From positions 1 to 54,290 of the forward strand of contig DIXO01000068.1 in the NCBI GenBank assembly GCA_002428735.1: a DNA stretch of 54,290 nucleotides, read 5' to 3'. The notes under the pieces are model-generated. The model saw only the letters and a program-made list of their open reading frames with translations. It made no database searches and was not told the origin of the DNA. Every line of letters begins with the position of its first letter. The stretch's first letter is position 1. This document shows, in pieces, positions 7,637-16,703 of the stretch. This stretch comes from Syntrophaceae bacterium UBA6078 (GTDB lineage Bacteria; Desulfobacterota; Syntrophia; Syntrophales; UBA2210). Made by a program: the position numbers and the translations under genes.

Positions 7637-9301
7637 ATGCCGAAACAGATACTGATTGTAGAAGATGAACAGATCATCGCGACGGATATCCAGCGTGGAT
7701 TGGAGGGCATGGGGTATGCCGTTGCCGCCCGCGTTGTATCAGGGAAAGAGGCGGTCCAGAAAGCTGTGGAACTGGAACCTGATCTGGTGCTGATGGATAT
7801 ACAACTGGGGCCCGGCATGGACGGCATAGAGGCCGCGAAACGGATTCATGCCCGGCGCGATATTCCGATCATATATGTCTCCGGCAACTTCACCGAAGAC
7901 AATATGGAAATGATCAAATCAACCAACCCCTTTGGCTTTCTTGTCAAGCCCTTCGAAGACAATGAACTCCGTCTTACCATAGAAATGGCCCTCTACCGGC
8001 ATCAGATGGAGGAGGCGCTCAGCCGGAGCGAAGAGAAGTACCGCGCCATCCTGGAGAATATCGATGAGGCCTATTTCGAGGTCGATCTCTCCGGGAATTT
8101 TACGTTCTTCAACAACGCGACGCTCAGGATGGCGGGCCTGCCGCGGGAAGAACTGATAGGGGTGCGCAATCTGCGGTTCGTCGAGCCCGAAGCGGAACAA
8201 AGGATATACGAAGCATTCAGAAAGATACAGCAAACCGGCAGGCCCGAGCGTCTGATCGATTGCGAGATCGTCAGGCCCGACGGAACCAGACAGATATTCG
8301 AGCTGTCCGCATCCCTCATGAAAGATCCGTCACATACCCCCGTGGGGTTCCGTGGAGTGGCCCGGGACATTACCGAGCGCAAACTCGCCGAGGAGACCCT
8401 GCGCCGGAGCGAGGAGCGGTACCGGACCCTCTTCGAACACAATCCCATCGAAACGATCATTGTTGACAAAAGGGCCGTTATAACAGGCTACAACCAGGCA
8501 AAGGCCACATCGGGCGACAGGCTCCCCCGTCCCGGCGACGTGATATACCGGGATTACGCGGCAAAACATGCAAACGGCATGTACGACGAACTGATGGAAT
8601 GCATCGAATCGGGGACGCCGAAAGAGTTCCCCGACGCGCGGTACGGCGGTAAATTCCTCTACATAAAGATATCCCCCTTCCCCGAAGGGGCGATTATAAC
8701 CTCAATCGATGTGACCGAGAGCAAGAGGCTGGAAGAGCGGCTGTCTCATCTGGCGACCCATGATCCGCTCACCGGCCTTCCCAACCGGACACTCTTCACG
8801 GATCGCCTCTCCCTGGAATTGATTCGGGCGCAGCGAAGCGGCAAACAGCTGGCCGTCATGCTTCTCGATCTGGACAACTTCAAGGAGATCAATGATGCAT
8901 GGGGCCATACAGTAGGGGATGAGGTGCTGCAAATCATCGGCAGACGTCTCCCCGAGTTTCTGCGCAAAAGTGACTCCATCGCCCGGATGGGAGGGGACGA
9001 ATTCCTCATATTGCTGCCGGATATAGAGAGGGCGGAAGACGCCCGCAGGATCGGGTTGAAACTCCTGGACGCCTTCAGAGATCCTTTCGTCGTGGAAGGG
9101 AAATCCCTCCCCACAACCACCAGCATCGGCTTTGCCGTCTATCCTGATGATGGGCACGAAACCGAGATCCTGATAAAGAATGCTGATATAGCCATGTACA
9201 GTGTCAAGGAGAGCGGGCGCAACGGGTGCAGGCAGTACAATCCGCTCATGCGCAGGAACCCGCCCCGGAATGGAGCGACTGACGGGATGGCAGGCGGATG
9301 A
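7637..9301 (+). CDS. Response regulator with receiver, PAS and GGDEF domains (diguanylate cyclase)
   Basis: 554 residues from the ATG at 7637, chosen because MPKQILIVEDE is the natural start of a receiver domain and a promoter lies just upstream. Receiver at 1-120 with phospho-acceptor D54 (LVLMDIQLGPG) and K104 (FLVKPF). PAS1 at about 133-255, a second PAS-like domain at about 260-370, then GGDEF at about 380-545. The active-site GGDEF motif is intact at 452-456. The RxxD inhibitory site (RKSD) sits five residues before it, so product inhibition is likely. There is no EAL domain. Phosphorylation by an unseen histidine kinase plus a PAS signal would control c-di-GMP synthesis. Confidence 0.92.
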   Translation: MPKQILIVEDEQIIATDIQRGLEGMGYAVAARVVSGKEAVQKAVELEPDLVLMDIQLGPGMDGIEAAKRIHARRDIPIIYVSGNFTEDNMEMIKSTNPFGFLVKPFEDNELRLTIEMALYRHQMEEALSRSEEKYRAILENIDEAYFEVDLSGNFTFFNNATLRMAGLPREELIGVRNLRFVEPEAEQRIYEAFRKIQQTGRPERLIDCEIVRPDGTRQIFELSASLMKDPSHTPVGFRGVARDITERKLAEETLRRSEERYRTLFEHNPIETIIVDKRAVITGYNQAKATSGDRLPRPGDVIYRDYAAKHANGMYDELMECIESGTPKEFPDARYGGKFLYIKISPFPEGAIITSIDVTESKRLEERLSHLATHDPLTGLPNRTLFTDRLSLELIRAQRSGKQLAVMLLDLDNFKEINDAWGHTVGDEVLQIIGRRLPEFLRKSDSIARMGGDEFLILLPDIERAEDARRIGLKLLDAFRDPFVVEGKSLPTTTSIGFAVYPDDGHETEILIKNADIAMYSVKESGRNGCRQYNPLMRRNPPRNGATDGMAGG

Positions 9302-9602
9302 AAGAACCCACTCCGGCGGCTGGAAATGAAGAGTCCGGCTTTGGGGGGAGCAGGCTTCCTTTCTGAAATCTCCCGTAACTTCAGCGATACAACACTGCCG
9401 GCGACAGAAACATGTTTCGAGTCGTCCTCCCCGAACAGCCTGAGGGAGAAACGGAACGGACTGATTTCAGCCTCCACCCGGGGTGAGCGGTTACGGGGAG
9501 TGCAAGACATTTGATTTGCAACCCATTGATTTTGTAATAGAACCGAGGCACATGACCTGTATGAGATCACAACCATGCGTGGCGAACGGAGGCGCGGTTA
9601 TC
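9302..9602. other. Intergenic region without a supportable gene
   Basis: Between the GGDEF gene and the TPR lipoprotein. Short open frames occur on both strands but none has a recognisable domain or ribosome site. Its right end carries the probable promoter at 9511-9540 and the GGAGG at 9588-9592 serving the TPR gene. Confidence 0.5.
9511..9540 (+). promoter_or_regulatory. Probable sigma70 promoter of the TPR lipoprotein gene
   Basis: TTGATT (9511-9516), 18 nt, TAATAG (9535-9540). Start predicted near 9547, placing the upstream ATGs at 9552 and 9561 at the very 5' end of the mRNA and favouring the GTG at 9603. Confidence 0.4.
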
Positions 9603-12005
9603 GTGAAAAAGACACCCTTTGTGAAAATCCTGATACTCCTTCTTCTTATCCCTTCCCTGTTTCTGACTTTCAGTTGCTCTTTGTTCGAGAGCAATGAGGA
9701 AAAGGCCGAGAAACATTATCAGGCAGGGATGCAGGCCATAGAAGAGAAAAAGACCGACACCGCCGTGATCCATTTCAGAAACGCGGTACAGAAAAACCCC
9801 TATCACGCAGAGGCTCACTACCGACTGGGCACCCTCTACATCGGATCGAAGCAGCCCCATCTGGCGGAAGGTTCATTCAAGCAGGCCATCAAGTACAAAC
9901 CCGACCTCCACGAAGCAAAACGGGCGCTGGCCCTCTTGTACTTCCAGAACCGCGCCTATTCCCGGGCGATTCCCCTCTATACCGAGTTAATGGAAAGCGC
10001 CGGAGCGGACCTTGAAACCCTGCTGATCCTGGGCACCGCCCTGATCAATACGGGGCAGGTGGCTGATGCGAAGAAGATCCTGTCGGAAGCGGTTTCCACC
10101 TACCCGGACAATCCAAGCGCGAAAATAAACATGGCTCGCGTCCTTCTCCTAGAAAAAAAGCCGGAAGAGGCGCGCGCCATGATGGAAGCGGCCGCGGCCA
10201 TCGATCATGACAATATCCTCACCCGGCTGTCCCTCGCCCAATTCTACGAGGGAACGCGGCTTCATGCCCTTGCCGAGGCCACCTTTCGTGCGATCAAGGG
10301 GGATTTCCCCGACAAACCGATATCTTATCTCGCTCTCGCACGGTTTTACCTGCGCCAGGGCCGGCCGGATGACGCGGAGACGTTGCTGCGGGAAGCGACG
10401 GCCGGAGAGCTGAAAGATCCGTCCCTGTTTCAGGCGCTGGCCATCGTCCAGCACCGGAAGGACAACCGCGCGGGAGCGCTCCGGAGCTTTCAGGATGCCG
10501 TGGCTGCATCCCCGGATGATCAGAGGAGCGCGATCCTTCTTGCTGATTACTACGTGGTGCTGAAACAGTATCCGAAGGCCATAGAGACCTATGAGAAGAT
10601 TATCGGGAAATGGCCCGAGCTCCTTCCCGTCAAAGCCAAGATCGCCGAACTCCTCCTGGCTGAAAGGCGCGACGGAGACGCCCTGAAGCATATCGAAGGA
10701 CTCCTGAAGGAAGAACCGGAATACGCCAGGGGTCATGTCCTTCGCGGTATTTTACTCAGGAAGGAGGGAAAGGTCTCCGCGGCCAGGGAAGAATTCTCCA
10801 TGGCCCGGGTTCTGGACCCCAAATCAGCGGAGGGGGACTATTATTACGGCCTCACCTTTCTCGATGACCAGAAGTACGACATCTCCCTGTCCGAGATATT
10901 GCAGGCGCTCCAAAAGGACCCCTCTTCTCTGAGGACGCGCCTGACCCTCGCCTATATCTATCTCAAAACGGGGAAAACGTCACAGGCGATGGAGGAGATC
11001 GGTGTTGTACTGAAAAGGGAGCAGGACAACCAGCAGGCAAAGGTCCTCCGGGCCGCAGCCCATGTGCAGGCGAAGAATTATGCCGACGCCGTATCCGATT
11101 ACCGGGCCATCCTGAAGCAAAACCCCGATCTGCCCCTCATTCGATTCCAACTGGCACAGGTATACCGCCTTCAGGGAAACCTGGATGAGGCGTTAAAGGG
11201 TTTCCGCGAAGTGATGGAAAGCTCCCCCGACGCGGTCAGACCCCTTCAGGAAGTGGCGAAGATTTATGTTGAAAGAAAACAGTACCGGGAGGCCATAGAA
11301 CTGTGCGATGGGTATCTCGCGAAGCACCCCGGGGACCTGCAGGCATCCCTTATCAAGGCGACTGTCTTCCTGAGCCAGAAGAACCATGAGGCGGCCAAGG
11401 GATTGATTACCCGGCTGATCGCGGAGAATCCCGAATCCGATCTTCCCCTGACAATGATGGCGACCGTTGCCACGGCCGAAGGAGATTACAATGCCGCGCT
11501 GGAGACGTACCGGAAGATCATTACACTCAATCCGCAGAATTTCCCGGCCTACATGAAAATGGCCTACCTGTACCGCAACAGAGGTGACATGGCACAGGCG
11601 ATTGATTCCTACGAAGCGCTCCTTTCGGTCAATGAATCGTACGGACCCGCGGCGAATGACCTGGCCTATATCTATGCCGACATGAACCAGAATCTCGACC
11701 GCGCCCTGACGCTGGCCATGAAGGCGAAGGAGCTGCTCCCTCAGAGCGGAGACGTCGCCGATACCCTGGGATGGGTCTATCTCAAGAAGGGGGCCCTCGG
11801 CATGGCCAAAAACCGGTTTATCGAGGCTATCCAGATCAATCCGGGGCATCCCGTATTTCATTACCATCTCGGGCTGGCCTACTATCAGGAAAAGGAGTTT
11901 CAAAAAGCAGAGGGGGCGTTCCGCGAAGCGATCAAACTGGGACTGGGAAAGGAAGATTCAGCGGAGGCGCGGAAGATAATCAATACGATGAGGGCGAAGG
12001 GCTAA
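9603..12005 (+). CDS. Large TPR-repeat lipoprotein
   Basis: About 800 residues from a GTG at 9603, preceded by GGAGG ten nt upstream; the frame is open from 9483. This start gives a short basic n-region (VKKTPFVK), a leucine-rich core and the lipobox LTFSC, so the protein should be lipid-anchored. The rest is almost entirely tetratricopeptide repeats, roughly 20 or more (A..HYRLGTLYI, A...YTELME, ARGHVLRGILLRKEGK, FHYHLGLAYYQEKEFQKAEGAF). TPR arrays scaffold protein complexes. Architecture is like PrsT of PEP-CTERM/exosortase systems, but no exosortase gene is in view, so that role is not supported. It precedes a sigma54 response regulator on the same strand, 118 nt away. Confidence 0.85.
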   Translation: MKKTPFVKILILLLLIPSLFLTFSCSLFESNEEKAEKHYQAGMQAIEEKKTDTAVIHFRNAVQKNPYHAEAHYRLGTLYIGSKQPHLAEGSFKQAIKYKPDLHEAKRALALLYFQNRAYSRAIPLYTELMESAGADLETLLILGTALINTGQVADAKKILSEAVSTYPDNPSAKINMARVLLLEKKPEEARAMMEAAAAIDHDNILTRLSLAQFYEGTRLHALAEATFRAIKGDFPDKPISYLALARFYLRQGRPDDAETLLREATAGELKDPSLFQALAIVQHRKDNRAGALRSFQDAVAASPDDQRSAILLADYYVVLKQYPKAIETYEKIIGKWPELLPVKAKIAELLLAERRDGDALKHIEGLLKEEPEYARGHVLRGILLRKEGKVSAAREEFSMARVLDPKSAEGDYYYGLTFLDDQKYDISLSEILQALQKDPSSLRTRLTLAYIYLKTGKTSQAMEEIGVVLKREQDNQQAKVLRAAAHVQAKNYADAVSDYRAILKQNPDLPLIRFQLAQVYRLQGNLDEALKGFREVMESSPDAVRPLQEVAKIYVERKQYREAIELCDGYLAKHPGDLQASLIKATVFLSQKNHEAAKGLITRLIAENPESDLPLTMMATVATAEGDYNAALETYRKIITLNPQNFPAYMKMAYLYRNRGDMAQAIDSYEALLSVNESYGPAANDLAYIYADMNQNLDRALTLAMKAKELLPQSGDVADTLGWVYLKKGALGMAKNRFIEAIQINPGHPVFHYHLGLAYYQEKEFQKAEGAFREAIKLGLGKEDSAEARKIINTMRAKG

Positions 12006-12123
12006 CACACAAGCGCCCCCCTGATACGGCACGGAGAGCGCACCGATTCCCGCAAGAAAGACCGCAGCGCCTGACGGTGACTGGGAGAGAATCGCGTCCC
12101 TTCCGAGACAGGATGTCATACAC

Positions 12124-13488
12124 ATGCCGAGAATCTTTATCGCAGAACCGGACAGAAAATGGGAACAATTTCTCCGGGACACCCTTGCCGCCTCTTACGA
12201 GATAAGCTCCTTGACGACCGAACGGGATGTATTCAACGATCTGAAGTTGTGCCACTGCGACGCCATCATCCTCGATCTTGAGCTGAAGATGACCGACCCC
12301 TTCGACCTGCTCCGGTGGATCAAGACGAATATACCCCACTCCCCCGTGATTGTCACCAGCCCTGTAGAAGAGACCCCCCTCGTTGTGCGGGCGATCAAGG
12401 AGGGGGCCTTTGATTTCATAGCCAAACCCTTCTCGGCAGCCAAGATAGAACACGTGGTCAAACAGGCCCTCGAACAATCGAACCTGAAGGATGAGATCGA
12501 GTACCTGCGCCACGAGCAGGATATTATCTATGATTTCGACAGGATCATAGCCTTCAGCCCGATCATGAAAGAGGTCATCAAGACCCTCCGAAAGTTTGCC
12601 CAGACGGATGCGACCATCCTGATGACGGGGGAGACGGGGACGGGAAAGAGCTTCCTCGCGGGAACGATCCATTTTAACAGCCATCGAAAAAACAGGCCCT
12701 TTGTCACCATCAATTGCGCCAATATTCCTGAGAACCTCCTTGAAAGCGAGCTTTTCGGCCATGAGAAGGGATCATTCACCGGCGCGGACAAGCTCAGGAT
12801 CGGGAGATTCGAACAGGCGCGGGGGGGAACCATCTTCCTCGATGAAATCGGAGAGATCAGCCTGTCTCTCCAGGCCAAGCTGTTGCGGGTCCTCGATGAG
12901 AAGGCCTTTGAGCGGGTAGGCGGCAATCAGACGATTCATGTCGACGTGCGCGTCATCGCCGCAACGAACAGAAACTTGGAACAGCAGGTCGCCGAAGGGA
13001 AATTCAGAGAAGACCTTTACTACCGGATCAACATCCTGTCGATAAAGCTCCCCCCCCTCCGGGAGCGAAAAGAGTGTATCGCCCCTCTCGCATCCTGGCT
13101 CCTGGAAAAGACATCCGTCGCCTTGAAGAAGAAGGTGGCCGGCTTCTCCCCGGAAAGCATGGAGCTGATCAAGACCCATCCCTGGCCGGGGAATATCCGT
13201 GAGCTTGCCAACACCATCGAACGGGCCGTCATTCTGGAAGACAGCCGCATCATCCACAAAGAAAATGTTTCCATGCCGAAACTGGTGAAACCGCCGGGCC
13301 CCCATCCGGTCGGAGATTCTCGAAATCCTCTGGAAACAGGGGAAACGAGACTCATCCTGGATGCCCTCGAGAAGGCCGGATGGAGTCAAAAAGAGGCGGC
13401 GGGGCTGCTCGGGATCAGCCCCCGGGCCCTGAATTATAAGATAAAGAAATTCGGAATTACCCATCCCGGCTGGCTGAAAAACAGGTGA
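12124..13488 (+). CDS. NtrC-family sigma54-dependent response regulator
   Basis: 454 residues. Receiver at 1-120 with D51 (AIILDLEL) as likely phospho-acceptor and K101 (FIAKPF). AAA+ domain at about 140-375 with Walker A GETGTGKS (169-176), the sigma54-contacting loop as GSFTGA (216-221, Ala to Ser at the second position of the common GAFTGA), Walker B GGTIFLDEIGE and the R-finger region LPPLRERKE. A Fis-type HTH closes the protein (SQKEAAGLLGISPRALNYKIKKFGI). It should activate sigma54 promoters when phosphorylated. No histidine kinase is adjacent, so it is an orphan regulator. The preceding TPR lipoprotein may be functionally linked. Confidence 0.92.
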   Translation: MPRIFIAEPDRKWEQFLRDTLAASYEISSLTTERDVFNDLKLCHCDAIILDLELKMTDPFDLLRWIKTNIPHSPVIVTSPVEETPLVVRAIKEGAFDFIAKPFSAAKIEHVVKQALEQSNLKDEIEYLRHEQDIIYDFDRIIAFSPIMKEVIKTLRKFAQTDATILMTGETGTGKSFLAGTIHFNSHRKNRPFVTINCANIPENLLESELFGHEKGSFTGADKLRIGRFEQARGGTIFLDEIGEISLSLQAKLLRVLDEKAFERVGGNQTIHVDVRVIAATNRNLEQQVAEGKFREDLYYRINILSIKLPPLRERKECIAPLASWLLEKTSVALKKKVAGFSPESMELIKTHPWPGNIRELANTIERAVILEDSRIIHKENVSMPKLVKPPGPHPVGDSRNPLETGETRLILDALEKAGWSQKEAAGLLGISPRALNYKIKKFGITHPGWLKNR

Positions 13489-13715
13489 TCCACCCCGCTC
13501 TCCCGAACGGCGGCGGATAAACGGGGCTTCCCTCTCAATCCCGGCCACCGTCGGAGATTCTGCGCGTCTTACCGGTTCCCCACAATCGCCATTCCATCTG
13601 CACCCCCACCCTCCATGGCAGATCCGACTGAAAGCCGACAGCGAAGGAATGATAAATTGACTGGCGCAGGCCCCTGTGATAGGCAGAGCGGACAGAAAGT
13701 CGCCGGGGAGAGATC

Positions 13716-15392
13716 ATGATCGTAGGGATTGATGTTGGAGGAACACACACCGACGCGGTGCTGCTGGAATCGCTCCATGTCAAGAAGACGGCCAAGGCCG
13801 TCACAAATCAGGAAAATCTGATTGAATCACTCATAGCCGTCACCGAAGAGGTCATCCGCGGCGAGAACCCCGGCGAGATCGAGAGAATCGCTCTCAGCAC
13901 CACCATATCGACCAACGCCATCGTCCAGGGCAAAACCGACCGGGTGGGGTTGATCCTGGCCGGAGGGCCGGGACTTCCCCCCGAAATGCTGGCCATCGGC
14001 GAAGACACACACTGCATATCCGGCTATGTCAATCATCGGGGAATCAGGGTCGCCGGGACGGACCCACGGGAGGTTGCCCGTATCGCGGAGCTCTTTGAAG
14101 GTAAAAAGATCGGACACGTGGGGATTGTCGGAAAATTTTCCACGCGGAATCCAGCCCTGGAGACGGAAATCGGAGATGTCCTGGACGGCAGATTCAGGCA
14201 CCTCTCCTTCGGTCACCGCATGTCGGGAAACCTGAATTTCCCCCGGCGCATAGCGACGACCTATCTGAATGCGGCCATTTGGAAAACCTACAAGGCCTTC
14301 GTCGCAAGCGTCATGGACTTTGTGGACCACATGGGCATTGGCGCTCCTCTCCATATCCTGAAGGCCGACGGCGGAACCTCCTCTATCAGCCAGTCCCTCG
14401 AATATCCCGTCGGCTCGATCCTCTCCGGACCCGCCGCCAGCGTCATGGGCATCCTGAGCCTGACAGACGGCACCGAGGATGCCGTTGCCCTCGATATCGG
14501 CGGAACAACCACGGACATAGCAATTTTCGCCGACGGTGTCCCCCTCCTCGAGCCGCTGGGGGTGACCATTGGGGGGCATAAGACACTCATCCGAGGGCTC
14601 CTGACCCGCTCCATCGGAGTGGGGGGCGACAGCAGCGTGAGATACAAAGAGGGGCGGATTACCATCGGTCCCGAACGGGCCGGCCCGGCGGCCGCCTTCG
14701 GAGGCCCCTCTCCCACACCGACGGACGCCCTGATCCTCCTCGGCCGCACGGATATCGGCGACAAGGGAAAAGCGCTCAAGGCCATCCGGGAGATCGCCGC
14801 TCAGGCACACCGATCCCCCGAACAGGTGGCGCAGGAGATATGCGACCTCGCCTGCCGTACAATCGTGTCTGCGGTCAGGGAAATGCTCCAAGAGATCAAT
14901 AACAAACCGGTCTACACCGTTCATGAGATCCTGGAAGGGAAGAAAATCGTCCCTGCGGTAGCGTACATTGTCGGGGGACCCGCCGGACCGATGGCACCGT
15001 ATCTGGAAAAGATGATGAACATCCCCGCCTCCGTCCCCGGATACGCCGAGGTAGCCAACGCGATCGGCGCCGCCCTGGCCCGGACGACAACGGAGGTGAC
15101 CCTCCTCGCCGATACGGAGAAGGGAGAGGCGACCATCCCTGAGGAGGGGATACAGACCGCCATATCACGGAATTTCACCCACCAGGAAGCGATCGATCTG
15201 TGCATGTCCACCCTTCGCGCGCGGGCTCTGAGGATGGGGGCGTACGAGGATACGCTGGACATGGAGATTGTAGAAGATCAGGTATTCAATATGGTCAGGG
15301 GAATGGGGTACACGACCGGCAGGAACATGCGGATCAAGGCCCAGGTTAAACCGGGGCTGGTCGCGGCGATCAAAGAGGAGGGGGGGCAATGA
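13716..15392 (+). CDS. Hydantoinase/oxoprolinase (HyuA-like) family protein
   Basis: 558 residues with the actin-like ATPase fold of the hydantoinase A family. It starts MIVGIDVGGTHTDAVLLE and has TTISTNAIVQG, LSGPAASVMGIL, ALDIGGTTTDIAIF and GVGGDSSVRY. The family cleaves cyclic amides such as hydantoins or 5-oxoproline, usually with a HyuB subunit, which is absent here. It is shorter than classical HyuA (about 650-700), like the compact versions found alone in archaea and anaerobes; the precise substrate cannot be assigned. Its stop overlaps the next start by 4 nt (ATGA), so it is translationally coupled to the deacetylase-like gene. Confidence 0.85.
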   Translation: MIVGIDVGGTHTDAVLLESLHVKKTAKAVTNQENLIESLIAVTEEVIRGENPGEIERIALSTTISTNAIVQGKTDRVGLILAGGPGLPPEMLAIGEDTHCISGYVNHRGIRVAGTDPREVARIAELFEGKKIGHVGIVGKFSTRNPALETEIGDVLDGRFRHLSFGHRMSGNLNFPRRIATTYLNAAIWKTYKAFVASVMDFVDHMGIGAPLHILKADGGTSSISQSLEYPVGSILSGPAASVMGILSLTDGTEDAVALDIGGTTTDIAIFADGVPLLEPLGVTIGGHKTLIRGLLTRSIGVGGDSSVRYKEGRITIGPERAGPAAAFGGPSPTPTDALILLGRTDIGDKGKALKAIREIAAQAHRSPEQVAQEICDLACRTIVSAVREMLQEINNKPVYTVHEILEGKKIVPAVAYIVGGPAGPMAPYLEKMMNIPASVPGYAEVANAIGAALARTTTEVTLLADTEKGEATIPEEGIQTAISRNFTHQEAIDLCMSTLRARALRMGAYEDTLDMEIVEDQVFNMVRGMGYTTGRNMRIKAQVKPGLVAAIKEEGGQ

Positions 15393-16699
15393 CAGGCAGC
15401 AGGAAGAAGACAGGCCTCGTATTCTTCCCCGCCTTCGACTGGGCCATATCGGCGACCCATCCGGAACGGGAGGAACGGCTCCTCTACACGCAGGACCAGG
15501 TCTTCGAGGAGGGGCTCCTCGATCTTGACAATATCGTGGAATTCAAGCCGGGGCTTGCCACTATTGAGGACATCAACCGCATCCACATCTGCGTCCCGGA
15601 CGCGAACCGTGTCATCACCCAGTCTCATCTGATATCCGCGGGGGGCGCCATAACGGCCGCCGAAAAGGTAATGGAGAAAGAGGTCGACAACGCCTTCGCC
15701 CTTGTCCGCCCCCCCGGACATCACGCCATGCGTATCGTCCACGGCGCCAGAGGGTTCTGCAACATCAATATCGAAGCCATCATGATCGAGTACATACGCC
15801 GCCGGTACGGCCACCGGAAGATCGCCATCGTCGATACCGACTGCCACCACGGCGACGGCACACAGGATATCTTCTGGCACGATCCCGACACGCTCTTCAT
15901 ATCGGTCCACCAGGACGGAAGGACCCTCTACCCCGGTTCCGGCTTCTCCGATGAGTTCGGCGGGCCGAACGCCCTCGGCGCCACCATCAATATTCCCCTC
16001 CCCCCCCACACCTCGGACGAGGGGTTCCTCTTCGTCCTGGATAATCTGATCCTCCCCATACTGGACGAGTTCAAACCGGATCTGGTCATCAATTCGGCGG
16101 GACAGGACAACCACTACAGCGACCCGATCACGAACATGTCCTTCTCCGCTCAAGGGTATGCCACTCTGAACGACCGGCTTTCCCCCGACATCGCCGTCCT
16201 CGAGGGTGGGTACTCCATAGAAAGCGCCCTTCCCTACGTCAATGTGGGGATCATTCTTGCCATGGCCGGGATCGACTACAGCCACGTCACTGAACCGGAT
16301 TACAACCCCGAAGCTACAAGGCAGACCGCCCAGACAAGCCGGTATATCGAACAGCAGGTTGCGGCCATCTCCGATCTGTGGAAAACCAGGGCCACCCGGC
16401 GTGACGCCCTGGTCAAGGGGAAGGAATACCTGCGCCGCAGCCGGAGCATATTCTATGATACGGATATGATCAGCGAGCAGCAGGAAGAGACGGTGCGTAT
16501 CTGTAACGAATGCGGCGGTCTGATCACCATCCGTTCCGAGGCGAGCACCGGCAACCGGATCTTCGCGGTCATCGTCCCGGGGCGCGGCTGCCCCGTGTGC
16601 AGGCATAAGGGGGAAGAAATCTTCGAGGAAACCGGCACAGGCTCGTATCATCATGTTTATTTTCAGGACAGGGACCGGGATCTGTTTCTGGTGAAATAA
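15389..16699 (+). CDS. Histone-deacetylase-superfamily hydrolase with C-terminal zinc ribbon
   Basis: 436 residues. The HDAC/AcuC core at about 1-330 retains the catalytic apparatus: paired His in RPPGHHAM, zinc ligands in DTDCHHGDGTQ, the third ligand in the unusual NSAGQDNHYSDP (normally SAGFDAH) and catalytic Tyr in EGGYSIESA. Bacterial members deacetylate acetylpolyamines, acetoin-linked Acs or other amides. The C-terminus adds a probable zinc ribbon: two CxxC pairs (ICNECGG and CPVCRHK) about 34 residues apart. Coupling to the hydantoinase-like gene suggests a shared amide substrate or a maturation role; that is inference. Confidence 0.88.
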   Translation: MTGSRKKTGLVFFPAFDWAISATHPEREERLLYTQDQVFEEGLLDLDNIVEFKPGLATIEDINRIHICVPDANRVITQSHLISAGGAITAAEKVMEKEVDNAFALVRPPGHHAMRIVHGARGFCNINIEAIMIEYIRRRYGHRKIAIVDTDCHHGDGTQDIFWHDPDTLFISVHQDGRTLYPGSGFSDEFGGPNALGATINIPLPPHTSDEGFLFVLDNLILPILDEFKPDLVINSAGQDNHYSDPITNMSFSAQGYATLNDRLSPDIAVLEGGYSIESALPYVNVGIILAMAGIDYSHVTEPDYNPEATRQTAQTSRYIEQQVAAISDLWKTRATRRDALVKGKEYLRRSRSIFYDTDMISEQQEETVRICNECGGLITIRSEASTGNRIFAVIVPGRGCPVCRHKGEEIFEETGTGSYHHVYFQDRDRDLFLVK

Positions 16700-16703
16700 G
16701 GGA

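Noticed and set aside
9603..13488. PEP-CTERM/exosortase pair PrsT and PrsR
   Set aside because: The TPR lipoprotein fits in shape only. The regulator's receiver domain does not look like PrsR, and no exosortase, PEP-CTERM protein or polysaccharide gene is present.
13827..14924. Long open frame antisense to the hydantoinase-like gene
   Set aside because: It mirrors the codon pattern of the sense gene and shows no family motif or ribosome site.
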